A stretch of 64,000 nucleotides of DNA from Rhodococcus sp. SMB37 (GCF_004345605.1 NZ_SLVY01000005.1:248001-312000), one strand, 5' to 3'; shown: positions 24,685 through 33,617, counted from the first letter of the stretch. Program-made: numbers and translations. The notes: generated by a model not told the origin, from the letters alone.

Positions 24685-25210
24685 TCACAGAGCAGCCTCC
24701 TCTGCCGCAGGTTGAGGGTCGCCGTAGCCGGCGGTTTCGGCGCTGGACGCCTTGTGCACCGGATACTCGCCGCGCTCGACGGTTCCGGAACGGACGAGGT
24801 GCCCTCGGTGTCACGTACCGAATGTCTGCTCCTTCATGATCGACAGCGACCAGCAAGTACGGTGTGGCGGTGGCGTGTTCGATCACGGGCACGAGGTACG
24901 GCATCGCGGAACAGCAGGTTTCCGGCTGCGCAGGTGGGCGCAGCAAGTGTTCGTCGAGGACCACGTGATCCGACGCTGCGACCACACCTCGTCCGCTACG
25001 GCCGACCGCCGGCGGACTGTCGAGCACCGCCTTCTCGAGCACGGCCAGGACTGCGTCGGGGGCACCGTCCCCTTCCAGAGGCTCTCGGAGGGACCGCCAG
25101 GTCAATTCCCACTGCTTGGCAGCGTCCTCGGTGTCGTGGCTGTCGTCGAAGTACACCGACGCGAAAGGTCCCTCGGCGTCCACCACCTGACGGAAGCGTT
25201 CAGCAGGCAC
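24685..25210 (-). pseudogene. baeRF-family (Rv2629-like, eRF1-related) protein, frameshifted and truncated
   Basis: From ATG 25210 the N-terminal domain of an actinobacterial release-factor-like (baeRF) protein is intact (FASVYFDDSHDTEDA, AVLEKAVLDSPPAVGRSG, PYLLVAVDHEGADIRYV). Near 24800-24830 the frame shifts: the conserved VERGEYPVHKASSAETAGYG is found in another frame and ends at a TGA at 24685-24687. The remaining roughly 180 residues, including the catalytic core region expected for Vms1/eRF1-like proteins, are absent. In mycobacteria the homologue belongs to a hypoxia/stress regulon. Confidence 0.8.
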
Positions 25211-25307
25211 GGCTCAACACCCTTCCTGTGATAACTATCGGGCTGTGAAACTCTGGAGCCCGATCCTCTCGGATGCCCGAATCGGCATTCACCCAGGCAA
25301 CAAGGTG

Positions 25308-25456
25308 TCACCGGATTCTCGACGACTCCGCCACCGTGTTCTTCGCGTCGGGACCAACCTCGGAACCAATGTCATCGAGCCACTCGGTCACCCATGGTCG
25401 GTCGCTGAGATCGTCGGCGCGGACGTCGACGGGCCGACCCAGCCTGCCCGGGGTAA
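25308..25456 (-). other. Coding-like fragment without a start
   Basis: One minus-strand frame reads GRPVDVRADDLSDRPWVTEW, then LDDIGSEVGPDAKNTVAES and a TGA at 25308-25310. Residue composition is protein-like and acidic, but a stop and no start codon precede it. It looks like the C-terminal scrap of a lost gene that I cannot identify. Confidence 0.35.
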
Positions 25457-25493
25457 CGTGGCCCTACGGTGACGCGCACGGGAGGTTTCCGCC

Positions 25494-25600
25494 GTGCACA
25501 ACGTGGTGCATCTCGTGTCCGGCGCAGCCGGTCTGCTGGCGGCCCACCGACTGGTCCGGTCCCGCATCTACCTCCTCCTGGCCCGGGACTGCGCCCCACA
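25494..25600 (+). pseudogene. Fragment of a DUF4383 membrane protein
   Basis: VHNVVHLVSGAAGLLAAHRL followed by RSRIYLLLARD is the core signature of DUF4383 membrane proteins (family form: LHNVVHLLFGVAGL...). Preceding and following membrane helices are missing and the frame runs on antisense to the catalase gene. A GTG at 25494 with GGGAGG 8 bp upstream could still be used. Confidence 0.6.
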
Positions 25601-25636
25601 GGAGGTGGCCTCGTCCCGACGGAGTAACAGACAGGA

Positions 25637-27154
25637 TCAGGCTTTCTTCTGTGCGCTGCTCCGCGCGGGGTTTGCTTGTTGCCCTGCCTTCGGGTCCTTC
25701 TCCGATTTCTTGTCGGAGACACCGCTGACGATCCGGTCACCGAGCGGCTTGTCGATGTTGCGCCAGTACTCGAACGCCCGCTCGAGAACGGGCTCGGTGA
25801 CACCATTGAGAAGATGCCCGACCACGTTGTCCACCAACCGATCCCGGGCTTCATCGTCGAGAACTTCCCGAACCATCGTTCCGGCCTGCCCCCAGTCGTC
25901 GTCCTCACTGTGCAGTGCGTAGGGTGCGCGCACCATGTCGCCCGAGCTCTGCCAGGTGGCAGTCTCTCCGACCTGTGACGGATCCGCGTGGGGCCCGCCC
26001 TTGGAATTCGGAACGTAGACCGGGTCACCGGGGTTGTGATGCCGCATGTTTCCGTCCTTCGAATAGGACCGGACGGGGACATGCGGTTTGTTGACCGGAA
26101 GTTCCTTGTAGTTGGCGCCGATACGATACCGGTGAGCATCGGGATACGAGAACAACCGGCCGAGGAGCATCTTGTCCGGACTCGGGCCGATGCCGGGAAC
26201 GAGGTTGCTCGGCTCGAATGCGGCCTGCTCGATCTCGCAGTGGTAGTCGGTGGGATTGCGATCGAGCGTCATCGTGCCGACCGGGATCAATGGGTAGTCG
26301 CCGTGTGGCCACACCTTCGTCAGGTCGAACGGGTTGAAGCGGTAGTTGTCCGCATCCTCGAACGGCATGATCTGCATGTTCAAAGTCCAACTCGGGTACT
26401 CGCCCGCTTCGATGTGTTCCCACAGATCACGCGTGTGATAGTCCGTGTCCATCGATGCCATCTGGTCGGCCTCGTGCTGCGTGAAGAACTCGATTCCCTG
26501 GTCGGTCTTGAAGTGGTACTTCACCCAGAATTTCTTGCCTTCGGCGTTCACCCACATGTAGGTGTGGCTCGAGTACCCGTTCATATGTCGCCACGTGCGC
26601 GGGATACCGCGGTCGCCCATGAGCCAGGTGACCTGGTGCGCCGACTCAGGAGACAACGTCCAGAAGTCCCATTGCATGTCGTGGTCGCGCAGATTGTTGT
26701 CGGCGCGGCGTTTCTGGGACCGGATGAAATCCTGGAACTTCATCGGGTCACGCATGAAGAAGATCGGTGTGTTGTTGCCGACCATGTCGTAGTTGCCCTG
26801 GTCGGTGTAGAACTTGATCGCGAAACCGCGCGGGTCGCGCCACGTGTCGGGGCTTCCGCGTTCCCCGGCAACGGTCGAGAACCTGATCAGCAGGTCGGTC
26901 TTCTTGCCGGGCTGGAACAGGTCTGCCTTCGTATAGGCGGAGACGTCCTCGGTGACTTCGAATCGCCCGTAGGCGCCGCCACCTTTCGCGTGGGGCTGGC
27001 GCTCCGCGACGCGCTCGCGGTTGAACTGGGCCATCTTCTCGATCAGGTAGTGGTCCTGGAGCAGAATGGGCCCATCGGTGCCGATAGTGAGTGAATGCTC
27101 GTCACTCGGAACCGGGATCCCGGCGTCGTCGGTCGTGAAGTTCGGATCCGTCAT
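25637..27154 (-). CDS. katA: Heme catalase (clade 3, small subunit)
   Basis: The 505-residue monofunctional catalase degrades hydrogen peroxide. ATG 27154 follows GGAGG. The distal His lies in the [15 protein letters not shown] region (about residue 57 onward) with Asn in [11 protein letters not shown]; the proximal heme tyrosine motif is [14 protein letters not shown] near residue 340. NADPH-binding-type residues are typical of small-subunit catalases. A SigF/SigB-type promoter (27190-27214) precedes it, implying general-stress control. It is convergent with the DUF4383 fragment. Confidence 0.94.
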   Translation of the reverse strand: MTDPNFTTDDAGIPVPSDEHSLTIGTDGPILLQDHYLIEKMAQFNRERVAERQPHAKGGGAYGRFEVTEDVSAYTKADLFQPGKKTDLLIRFSTVAGERGSPDTWRDPRGFAIKFYTDQGNYDMVGNNTPIFFMRDPMKFQDFIRSQKRRADNNLRDHDMQWDFWTLSPESAHQVTWLMGDRGIPRTWRHMNGYSSHTYMWVNAEGKKFWVKYHFKTDQGIEFFTQHEADQMASMDTDYHTRDLWEHIEAGEYPSWTLNMQIMPFEDADNYRFNPFDLTKVWPHGDYPLIPVGTMTLDRNPTDYHCEIEQAAFEPSNLVPGIGPSPDKMLLGRLFSYPDAHRYRIGANYKELPVNKPHVPVRSYSKDGNMRHHNPGDPVYVPNSKGGPHADPSQVGETATWQSSGDMVRAPYALHSEDDDWGQAGTMVREVLDDEARDRLVDNVVGHLLNGVTEPVLERAFEYWRNIDKPLGDRIVSGVSDKKSEKDPKAGQQANPARSSAQKKA

Positions 27155-27189
27155 TGTGGCCTCCTTCAGCAGACAGTGTCCGATTGCGG

Positions 27190-27214
27190 GTACCCACGCG
27201 CGCCACGGCCAAAC
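27190..27214 (-). promoter_or_regulatory. SigF/SigB-type promoter of the catalase gene
   Basis: On the minus strand GTTT (27211-27214), exactly 15 bases, then GGGTAC (27190-27195). This fits the actinobacterial SigF/SigB pattern GTTT-N15-GGGTA(T/C). The predicted start of transcription lies about 25-30 bp before the ATG at 27154. Confidence 0.7.
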
Positions 27215-27231
27215 GGACGCCCGCCCTACCG

Positions 27232-27711
27232 TCAAATGATGTCCGGTTGTGCAGGCTCGTCCGCTCCACCGTCGGCCCGCGTGAAAAACGATACGCGCCC
27301 ATTGGTCTCGAGGACAGCGAGTTCGATCTCGTCGAAACGGCGAATACCCTTCTGACGCGCACTGCTCATCAGATCGTCGAGCGACATCCGTTCGGTACGC
27401 AGTCGGTGCAGGTCGGGAACTCCGTCGCGGACGACGATGACAGGAACTCCGTGCGTGACACCCCGCATGCGAGGGAAACGGGAATTGATCCATGTCAACC
27501 CCATGGTGAGCAGAGCGAACACTCCGATCGCCAATACTGCCGCAGTGACGGAGTAGTCCTGCTGCGTGACCCCTTGCTGGATGAGGTCACCCATCGCAAT
27601 GTAGAGGATCAGCTGGAAGGTACTCAGCTCACCGACCGTCGACCGGCCGACGATCCGGGTAATCACCCACAGGAACAGGAAAAGAACAGCCGCTCGGATG
27701 ACGATTTCCAT
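27232..27711 (-). CDS. DUF421/YetF family membrane protein
   Basis: The 159-residue protein has three N-terminal hydrophobic segments (about 5-25, 35-50, 58-78) and a C-terminal soluble part with [35 protein letters not shown] split over about 90-125, typical of YetF (DUF421) proteins. ATG 27711 overlaps the upstream stop by one base (TGATG), so the two genes are coupled; an in-frame ATG at 27726 is less likely. YetF proteins influence membrane or phosphatidylserine metabolism in Bacillus; the role here is unknown. Confidence 0.85.
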   Translation of the reverse strand: MEIVIRAAVLFLFLWVITRIVGRSTVGELSTFQLILYIAMGDLIQQGVTQQDYSVTAAVLAIGVFALLTMGLTWINSRFPRMRGVTHGVPVIVVRDGVPDLHRLRTERMSLDDLMSSARQKGIRRFDEIELAVLETNGRVSFFTRADGGADEPAQPDII

Positions 27712-28241
27712 CAGGGCGCCACCCATGTCATGAAATCCACAGTGACCACATCGATTCCGTTCTCATATACGGATACCGAGCCCGATGCTCCGGTCTGGCT
27801 CGACGGCTGGATATACGCATCGAACCTGAAGGTGAGGGTATCGCCGGGCGGTGGGTCGAGAGTCATGTAGGTGCGGGCGGCGTCAGAGGTTTCCGCCGAC
27901 GGCTCGGGCGTCCGACCTTGACTCTCGAACATGTCGAAATAGTCGGAGTCGACGACGATCACCACCGGCTCCGTGAGGCCGCCGGGCTTCCGGACCGTCA
28001 GATTCCAAGGGACATCCAGTCCGGGTCGCGTGACCCTCGGATATTCGAGGTGGAGTTCGTATCCACCGCCGGATGCGTGAGTGGTCGCGCTGTACACACC
28101 TAATCGGCCGGTGAGACCAACCAGGACGATCACGGCAAGGAGAGCGACCGCACCTCGTCGAATCCAGGCGACGGTCGGCGTACGTGCAAAAGTCCCAACA
28201 TCGTCCAGTACCGAGTCGGGGACTCGATCGGCAGCGCCCAC
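27711..28241 (-). CDS. Membrane-anchored hypothetical protein
   Basis: The 176-residue protein has one transmembrane segment (about residues 31-52, GAVALLAVIVLVGLTGRLGVYS) and a beta-rich extracytoplasmic domain (YELHLEYPRVTRPGLDVPW, VVIVVDSDYFDMFESQGRTP, FRFDAYIQPSS). It is translationally coupled to the YetF gene, suggesting a two-protein membrane complex. I do not recognise a named family; the domain recalls immunoglobulin-like folds. Confidence 0.75.
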   Translation of the reverse strand: MGAADRVPDSVLDDVGTFARTPTVAWIRRGAVALLAVIVLVGLTGRLGVYSATTHASGGGYELHLEYPRVTRPGLDVPWNLTVRKPGGLTEPVVIVVDSDYFDMFESQGRTPEPSAETSDAARTYMTLDPPPGDTLTFRFDAYIQPSSQTGASGSVSVYENGIDVVTVDFMTWVAP

Positions 28242-28300
28242 CGTCCGAATCTCCCACGATCAGGACGCACGCGCCGAGATTCGTGCGAAATGCCGAGCCG

Positions 28301-28326
28301 GGTTTTGCGGTGAACCCGCCGGGTAT
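28301..28326 (+). promoter_or_regulatory. SigF/SigB-type promoter of the DUF7218 gene
   Basis: GGTTTT at 28301-28306 and GGGTAT at 28321-28326 give GTTT-N15-GGGTAT, a full match to the actinobacterial SigF/SigB consensus. The start codon at 28357 follows 30 bp downstream, with GAGGAGG in between. Confidence 0.8.
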
Positions 28327-28356
28327 GTGTGGAGGTGACCATCGAGGAGGACTGCC

Positions 28357-28626
28357 ATGCCGAAGAAGGGCTCTGATCCGCACCTGAAGGATCAGGAGTT
28401 GTACGAGGAACTGCGCGACGAAGGCGACTCGAAGGAGAAGGCCGCACGTATCTCCAATGCCGCGGCGAATGAGGGACGCTCGTCGGTCGGACACAAGGGC
28501 GGCAAGGCCACCGATTACGAGGAACGGACGGTGCCCGAGTTGAAGGAACGGGCCAAGGAAATCGGTGTCACCGGATACTCGAAGATGACGAAGGACGAAC
28601 TCATCGACGCTCTGAGGAATCACTGA
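28357..28626 (+). CDS. Small DNA/RNA-binding-type protein (DUF7218 plus Rho-N/SAP motif)
   Basis: The 89-residue, highly charged protein begins with [21 protein letters not shown] and [23 protein letters not shown] and ends with a Rho termination factor N-terminal-like unit ([20 protein letters not shown], then [12 protein letters not shown]). Such proteins are common in actinobacterial stress regulons; nucleic-acid binding is inferred from the Rho-N/SAP-like motif. A full-consensus SigF/SigB promoter and a strong ribosome site precede it. Confidence 0.88.
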   Translation: MPKKGSDPHLKDQELYEELRDEGDSKEKAARISNAAANEGRSSVGHKGGKATDYEERTVPELKERAKEIGVTGYSKMTKDELIDALRNH

Positions 28627-28687
28627 CGGAGGGCGGCCGACGGGCAGGGTCCTTCGAGTGCTCCGCCCCCTGGCGTCGTCGGAAGAC

Positions 28688-29167
28688 TCATTCTGCTGTT
28701 GTATGCCGCAGCCGCGCATCGAGCAGGCGGTCCAGCAGAGCCAGTGCTTCGAGCAGGATATCGGCGCGGAGCGAGGTAGATGTGTGGCCGGCATCGTCGA
28801 GGGCCGCCCCTACGGAGTCGCTGTCGTCAAGTTCTGCTGCCACTGCCCGGACAACGTACTGGACCGCAGGTGGGGCTTCGGCGAAATCGACGGCATGGCC
28901 GTCGAGAGTGCGGAAGCCGACCTTGTATGCCGCCGGCTCCTGAGGTCCCCACTCCAGCGGTTCGATGATGATTTCTGCGATCCTCTCGACCACCCAGGCG
29001 AGTACGCGGTCGTAGCGGACTTCGCCTGGCTCCGATGCGTATCTGTCCGCGGCCGCGAGTTCACACACCGCTCGGACCAGAGTCGAGTTGTCACGCTCGT
29101 CCAGGACGGCAAGCAGGTGTCCTGCTGCTCGTGCTTCCGGCTGGGCGAGGCCGCCGCTGTGTGTCAT
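28688..29167 (-). CDS. Hypothetical soluble protein
   Basis: From ATG 29167 the frame encodes 159 residues, helical and acidic (RAAGHLLAVLDERDNSTLVR, YDRVLAWVVERIAEIIIEPLEW, LEALALLDRLLDARLRHTT). An earlier ATG at 29251 exists but gives a less plausible N-terminus and would overlap the SOD promoter. No signal peptide or membrane helix is present and I do not recognise a family. Confidence 0.65.
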   Translation of the reverse strand: MTHSGGLAQPEARAAGHLLAVLDERDNSTLVRAVCELAAADRYASEPGEVRYDRVLAWVVERIAEIIIEPLEWGPQEPAAYKVGFRTLDGHAVDFAEAPPAVQYVVRAVAAELDDSDSVGAALDDAGHTSTSLRADILLEALALLDRLLDARLRHTTAE

Positions 29168-29219
29168 GACTTTCGGATTCCCACTTTTCCGGGATGCACA
29201 CGTGATGACGGAATCCAGG

Positions 29220-29244
29220 GTTCGGTCGTGCGCGCCGCGGGTAC
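29220..29244 (+). promoter_or_regulatory. SigF/SigB-like promoter of the SOD-like lipoprotein gene
   Basis: GTTC (29220-29223), 15 bases, GGGTAC (29239-29244). One mismatch in each element relative to GTTT-N15-GGGTAT. The ATG follows only 10 bp later, implying a transcript with almost no leader. Confidence 0.55.
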
Positions 29245-29253
29245 GCGACATTC

Positions 29254-29904
29254 ATGAACACACGACACACCACCTTGATCGCGGCGGTGTCATTGGCCGC
29301 TCTCGTCGCCGCCGGTTGCAGCGACGACGAAGCGACAACCGACGACGCCACCGTCGAAACACCACCTCTCACCACCGCTGAAACGACCACCGATGACCTA
29401 CCCACACCGGCACCCGGGATGGCCGGCGCCTTCCAGGTACCCGAGGAGCCCGTCGGCGACGACAATGCCTTCACCTACGACGAAGCCGCGGTGCCAGTGG
29501 GCTCGGTGGTGACGGTCGACTCCGAGGACCAGGACGGCCGCACGACGATCACCCTCGACGCGACGGGTCTGGCACCGAGCCGCGACTTCGGCGTGCACGT
29601 GCACACCCTGCCGTGCGGGCCGCAACCGTCGGACTCGGGACCTCACTACCAGAACGACCTCGACCCCGCGGCCACCCCGGACGCACCGTCGACGGACCCG
29701 GCCTACGCGAATCCCCAGAACGAGATCTGGCTCGACATCACGACCGACGAGACCGGCGCTGCCCAAGCGTCGACGACCGTCGACTGGGAGTTCCGCGACG
29801 ATGAGGCCAACTCTGTGGTGCTCCACGCACAGCACACCATGACAGGACCGGGTGAGGCCGGAATGGCAGGTGACCGCCTGGCGTGCATCGACTACGATTT
29901 CTAG
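29254..29904 (+). CDS. Cu/Zn superoxide dismutase-like lipoprotein
   Basis: The 216-residue protein has a lipoprotein signal (LAALVAAGC, Cys 22 lipidated) and a Thr/Pro-rich linker, so it sits on the outer face of the cell membrane. The SodC-like domain keeps GVHVHTLPC (about 112-120), GPHYQN (about 129-134) and VVLHAQHT (about 190-197), which supply the copper-type histidines; a disulfide between Cys in LPC and LAC is likely. The zinc loop appears reduced, so full SOD activity is not certain. A SigF/SigB-like promoter lies directly in front. Confidence 0.85.
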   Translation: MNTRHTTLIAAVSLAALVAAGCSDDEATTDDATVETPPLTTAETTTDDLPTPAPGMAGAFQVPEEPVGDDNAFTYDEAAVPVGSVVTVDSEDQDGRTTITLDATGLAPSRDFGVHVHTLPCGPQPSDSGPHYQNDLDPAATPDAPSTDPAYANPQNEIWLDITTDETGAAQASTTVDWEFRDDEANSVVLHAQHTMTGPGEAGMAGDRLACIDYDF

Positions 29905-30039
29905 AAATCGTAGGTACACCGACGATGCCGACGAGGGACACCGACTGAAGCCGGCACATCTCGATCCGTGCGTCGGCACAGTTCAGGGCATATTCCACCC
30001 GAACACGTGGGGCACCTGAGCACAGGATATATTCCGGGC

Positions 30040-30200
30040 ATGAACGACCGACCGTGGCCCTCACCCGCCGCTGCCACTGCTGCCGTGGTAGTCGGCGGGG
30101 CGGCTTCCTGCTGACCACTGCCTTCGCTCCGGGGCACCCTGCGTGGTGGATCCCGTTGTGGGTGGTGATCGCCCTCGTGATTGCGTACCGCCTGCGCTGA
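30040..30200 (+). pseudogene. Small membrane protein gene with a frameshift
   Basis: ATG 30040 starts NDRPWPSPAAATAAVVVGG and then meets a stop after AASC. One base earlier or later in the GGGG run at 30094-30102, a second frame continues as GFLLTTAFAPGHPAWWIPLW and VVIALVIAYRLR to a TGA at 30198-30200, giving a natural two-helix protein of about 53 residues. A single lost base explains the break. Confidence 0.6.
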
Positions 30201-30321
30201 CCTGCGGTTGCTCGGCCTCCAGCCTTCGATCGGATCGTGGCTCGAAGATCGAGAAACATCGCGCGGCAGTAGTCAGCGATGGAATGAGGTGACACCGGGA
30301 TCGTGCACGTCGAATACTCGG

Positions 30322-32115
30322 TCAGTCGTCGTTATGCGGGAGAAATTCCTGCGCCTTGGTCTTGACACCGGTCTTGATGAACCCCCAGGCGTCCTCGTCT
30401 CCGTGCAGGACCGCAGAAGTGGCCGACTTGAACTGTTCCCAGGTCGCGTGCGGCGGGATCGGCGGCATGTTCGGGTCGGTGTGCACGTCCAGCACGGTGG
30501 GCCGATCCGCCGAGAGCGCTTTGTCCCACGCGCCGGCGAGTTGGCCGGGTTCGGTGACCGTCTCGGCGCGCAAGCCGAGACTCTCGGCGAACGCCGCGTA
30601 GTCGACATCCGGAATGATTTGTGAGGGAACAAATTTGGGCGCACCGGACATCGCTCGCATCTCCCAGGTCACCTGATTCAGGTCATTGTTGTGCAGAATC
30701 GCGACTATGAGCCGGGGATCATCCCACTCCTGCCAGTAATGTTCGACAGTGATCAGTTCGGCGAGCCCGTTCATCTGCATCGCACCGTCGCCGGCAAACG
30801 CGATCACGGGACGATCCGGGTGAGCGAACTTCGCTCCGATTCCGTAGGGGACGCCGGGCCCCATGGTCGCCAATGTCCCCGAGAGGGAGCCTCGCATCCG
30901 ACCGCGGAACCGCAATTGGCGCGCGTACCAGTTGGCCGCCGAGCCTGAATCTGCGGTGACGATCGCGTCATCGGGTAAGCGAGGCGACAGTTCGGAGAAC
31001 AAGCGCAGCGGGTTGACGGGATCGGCGTCCACCTGCGCTTGCATCTCCATGGTCTCCCACCAGCGTGCCATGTTCGCCTCGATCTCCTCCCGCCAGGATC
31101 GGTCCTCCTTCCGGGACAAATGCGGAATCAATGCCTGCAAAGCTGTTTTCGCATCGGCAACCAGGTTGACCTCGTTCGGATAGCGCATCCCGATCATGTG
31201 ACCGTCGATGTCGATCTGTACACCGCGGGCCTGGTCGTATTCGGGTAGGAACTGGGCGTAGGGGAAGGACGAGCCGATGGTCAGAAGGGTGTCGCAGCCG
31301 GCCATCATCTCGTAGCTCGGGCGCGTGCCGAGCAGCCCGATCGCTCCGGTGACCCACCCCAGTTCATCGGAGAGCACATCCTTGCCCAACAGCGCTTTGG
31401 CTGCGCCGGCGCCGAGCAGATCCGCGACGTGTGCGATCTCCTCGTGCGCGCCGCGCGCGCCCTGCCCGACCAGGAGAGCGACCTTGCTGCCGGAGTTGAG
31501 GATCTCCGCGGCCCGCACCACCGCGGCGTCGTCGGGGGCGAACGTCGGGATATCGAAGCCCACACTCGAGGGCACCATTTTGAACTCGTGCGTCGGTGGG
31601 GAGTAGGCGAGTTCCTGCACGTCCGCCGGAATTATCAGCGCGGTGGGGGCGTGCCGGGTCATCGCTGTCCGGATGGCCCGGTCGAGGGCGTTGGGCAATT
31701 GCTCGGGGACCGTGACCACCTGTACGTAATCGCTGGCGACGTCCTTGTACAGGCTGAGCAGGTCCACCTCCTGCTGGTACGAGCCGCCCATGGCGGAGCG
31801 GTCGGTCTGTCCGACGATTGCGACTACCGGTACGTGGTCGAGTTTGGCGTCGTAGAGGCCGTTGAGAAGATGTATCGCACCGGGTCCGGAGGTGGCGATA
31901 CACACCCCGAGACGTCCCGAGAATTTTGCGTACCCGACGGCTTCGAATGCACACATCTCCTCGTGCCGAGCCTGAACGAACCGCGGATTGTTCCCAGCCC
32001 GCTCCCAGGCCGCGAGAATACCGTTGATCCCGTCTCCTGCGTATCCGAATACGTGCTCGACTCCCCAGGTACGCAACCGTTCGAGCAGGTAGTCTGCGAC
32101 ATTCTGACCGGCCAT
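30322..32115 (-). CDS. Thiamine-diphosphate-dependent enzyme (pyruvate oxidase/PoxB-like)
   Basis: The 597-residue protein has the three-domain TPP layout: N-terminal PYR domain (HVFGYAGDGINGILAAWERA, catalytic Glu in RHEEMCAFEAVGYAKFSG), a central domain (VALLVGQGARGA) and a C-terminal PP domain with the TPP motif GDGAMQMN ... HNNDLNQ. Related proteins are pyruvate dehydrogenase (quinone) or acetolactate-synthase-like. No C-terminal membrane-binding helix is obvious. A very good SigF/SigB-type promoter at 32194-32218 puts it in the stress regulon. Confidence 0.88.
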   Translation of the reverse strand: MAGQNVADYLLERLRTWGVEHVFGYAGDGINGILAAWERAGNNPRFVQARHEEMCAFEAVGYAKFSGRLGVCIATSGPGAIHLLNGLYDAKLDHVPVVAIVGQTDRSAMGGSYQQEVDLLSLYKDVASDYVQVVTVPEQLPNALDRAIRTAMTRHAPTALIIPADVQELAYSPPTHEFKMVPSSVGFDIPTFAPDDAAVVRAAEILNSGSKVALLVGQGARGAHEEIAHVADLLGAGAAKALLGKDVLSDELGWVTGAIGLLGTRPSYEMMAGCDTLLTIGSSFPYAQFLPEYDQARGVQIDIDGHMIGMRYPNEVNLVADAKTALQALIPHLSRKEDRSWREEIEANMARWWETMEMQAQVDADPVNPLRLFSELSPRLPDDAIVTADSGSAANWYARQLRFRGRMRGSLSGTLATMGPGVPYGIGAKFAHPDRPVIAFAGDGAMQMNGLAELITVEHYWQEWDDPRLIVAILHNNDLNQVTWEMRAMSGAPKFVPSQIIPDVDYAAFAESLGLRAETVTEPGQLAGAWDKALSADRPTVLDVHTDPNMPPIPPHATWEQFKSATSAVLHGDEDAWGFIKTGVKTKAQEFLPHNDD

Positions 32116-32193
32116 CGAATCCTCCTCAGCGCATGAGACGCGTGCGCGAGATTGTCAGCGGAACACAGCACATGCAGCGACTGCACTCTCCAG

Positions 32194-32218
32194 CTACCCG
32201 GCTTACAGTGACCGAAAC
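32194..32218 (-). promoter_or_regulatory. SigF/SigB-type promoter of the TPP enzyme
   Basis: Minus strand GGTTTC with GTTT at 32215-32218, 15 bases, then GGGTAG at 32194-32199. The spacing matches the other candidates exactly. Transcription would start about 70 bp before the ATG at 32115. Confidence 0.7.
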
Positions 32219-32249
32219 CGGATCGGACGAACAATCGCCACTGTCGAGT

Positions 32250-32274
32250 GTTTCGAACCTTCGATCCGAGGTAC
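32250..32274 (+). promoter_or_regulatory. SigF/SigB-like promoter of the DUF2231 gene
   Basis: GTTT (32250-32253), 15 bases, AGGTAC (32269-32274). The -10 differs from GGGTAT at two positions. The ATG at 32284 lies 9 bp downstream, again an almost leaderless arrangement. Confidence 0.45.
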
Positions 32275-32283
32275 TCGCGACCC

Positions 32284-32841
32284 ATGACGGGATTGTTCTC
32301 GACACTGGAATCCGCGACAGCACTCGATCGACCGTCGACGGCCGTACGAGATGTTGTCCGACGTATTACCTCAGGCGTACCGGGCGACCTGTTGCGCGGT
32401 GACGTGGCTCCGGGCCATCCACTGCACCCCGCACTGGTTGCGATTCCGATCGGTGCCTGGTCGTGTGCGTCGCTGTTCGACTTCGTCTTCCGCAAACCGG
32501 AGACCGCACGGCAGCTGATCGGGGTCGGGTTGGTCGCGGCTCTGCCGTCCGCGCTCACCGGCTGGGCCGACTTCGCCGAATGCGACACACAGCAACGACG
32601 GGTCGGGCTGGTCCATGCTGCGGTCAACGGAACAGCCATCGCCCTGATGGGTCTGTCCTACCTGGGACGACGGCGAGGCGCCCGTCCCGCTGCGGTAGCA
32701 GCGAGCACGGTCGCGATCTCACTGATCGGCTTCAGCGGCGCACTCGGCGGACACCTGGCGTTCGCGATGGGGGCGCGGGTGGAGGGCAACCGAAACCGGC
32801 CGCCGGCGGCCGGGCCGGCGCTCGATCCCGTGCTTGCGTGA
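32284..32841 (+). CDS. DUF2231 family membrane protein
   Basis: The 185-residue protein starts at ATG 32284 (the frame also holds ATG 32248, which would lie before the predicted promoter start). It has the DUF2231 signature GHPLHPALVAIPIGAWSCASLFD near residues 44-66 followed by three further hydrophobic segments (about 78-95, 117-132, 145-165). DUF2231 proteins are membrane proteins, sometimes fused to Rieske domains; no Rieske motif occurs here. Function unknown. Confidence 0.87.
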   Translation: MTGLFSTLESATALDRPSTAVRDVVRRITSGVPGDLLRGDVAPGHPLHPALVAIPIGAWSCASLFDFVFRKPETARQLIGVGLVAALPSALTGWADFAECDTQQRRVGLVHAAVNGTAIALMGLSYLGRRRGARPAAVAASTVAISLIGFSGALGGHLAFAMGARVEGNRNRPPAAGPALDPVLA

Positions 32842-32867
32842 ATCCTCCCGCGACCTCCTCCCGAACA

Positions 32868-33480
32868 TCAAGGAGTGAAGACGATCTTCACCGCGCCGTC
32901 CTGCTTTCGTTGGAAGATGTCGTACGCATGCGGCGCATCCGACAACGGCAGCCGGTGCGTCGCGAACGTATCCACCCCCAGGGGATCGTCGTCCGTGAGA
33001 AGCGGCAGGATCATCGGAGCCGGCGTCCCCGAGGTCGATGACCTCCATCCCTCTCGCCGAGGCCCGCGCGAGCCGCTCCGGAACCAGGTCGACAGCGATG
33101 ACCCGCGCTCCACGATGGCCGGCGATGCGGCCGGCCATGTCGCCGATCGGGCCGAGCCCGAGAACCGTGACCGTGCCACCGTCCGGGATCTCGGCGTACT
33201 CGACCGCTTGCCACGCGGTCGGGAGCACGTCCGACAGGTACACGAATCGATCGTCGGCCGGCCCTTGCGGGACCTTGATGTGGGTCGAGTCTGCATGGGG
33301 AACACGCAGGTACTGCGCCTGCCCGCCGGGCACACTGCCGTACAGCTGCGAGTAGCCGAACAGCGCAGCGCCGCTTCCCTGCTCACGCACTTGGGTGGTC
33401 TCGCACTGGGTTTGCAGTCCACGATCACACATGAAGCACTGTCCACACGAGATCTGGAACGGGATGACCACGCCGTGCAC
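32868..33480 (-). pseudogene. Zinc-dependent alcohol dehydrogenase, both ends and middle damaged
   Basis: The remnant begins abruptly at VVIPFQISCGQCFMCDRG (structural zinc cysteines kept) and runs through the NAD(P) motif TVTVLGLGPIGDMAGRIAGH to ARASARGMEVIDLGDAG. There it joins out of frame to LGVDTFATHRLPLSDAPHAYDIFQ, the true C-terminus ending at 32868. The whole catalytic N-terminal domain (about 85 residues) and about 100 residues before the C-terminus are missing. Confidence 0.82.
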
Positions 33481-33617
33481 ATCGGCGTACCCGCCGTCTC
33501 GGAAGACAAACGGGTCTCCGCAGGCAAACGGAGTGAGCAGCAGAACATCCCGCAGCATGAAATCACACGTGACGGGTATGCGGGGGTCAGCGCTACTTCG
33601 AAGAAGGGTTGATCATC

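Noticed and set aside
7572-33480. Explaining all frameshifts as sequencing errors
   Set aside because: Some indels are in G- or C-runs and may be errors, but the large deletions (PfkB, ADH, oxidoreductase), the TAG codons in ChaB and surE and missing gene halves cannot be produced by homopolymer miscalls.
33573-33578. GGGTAT before the PfpI gene as a SigF promoter
   Set aside because: No GTTT-like element exists 15 bases upstream.
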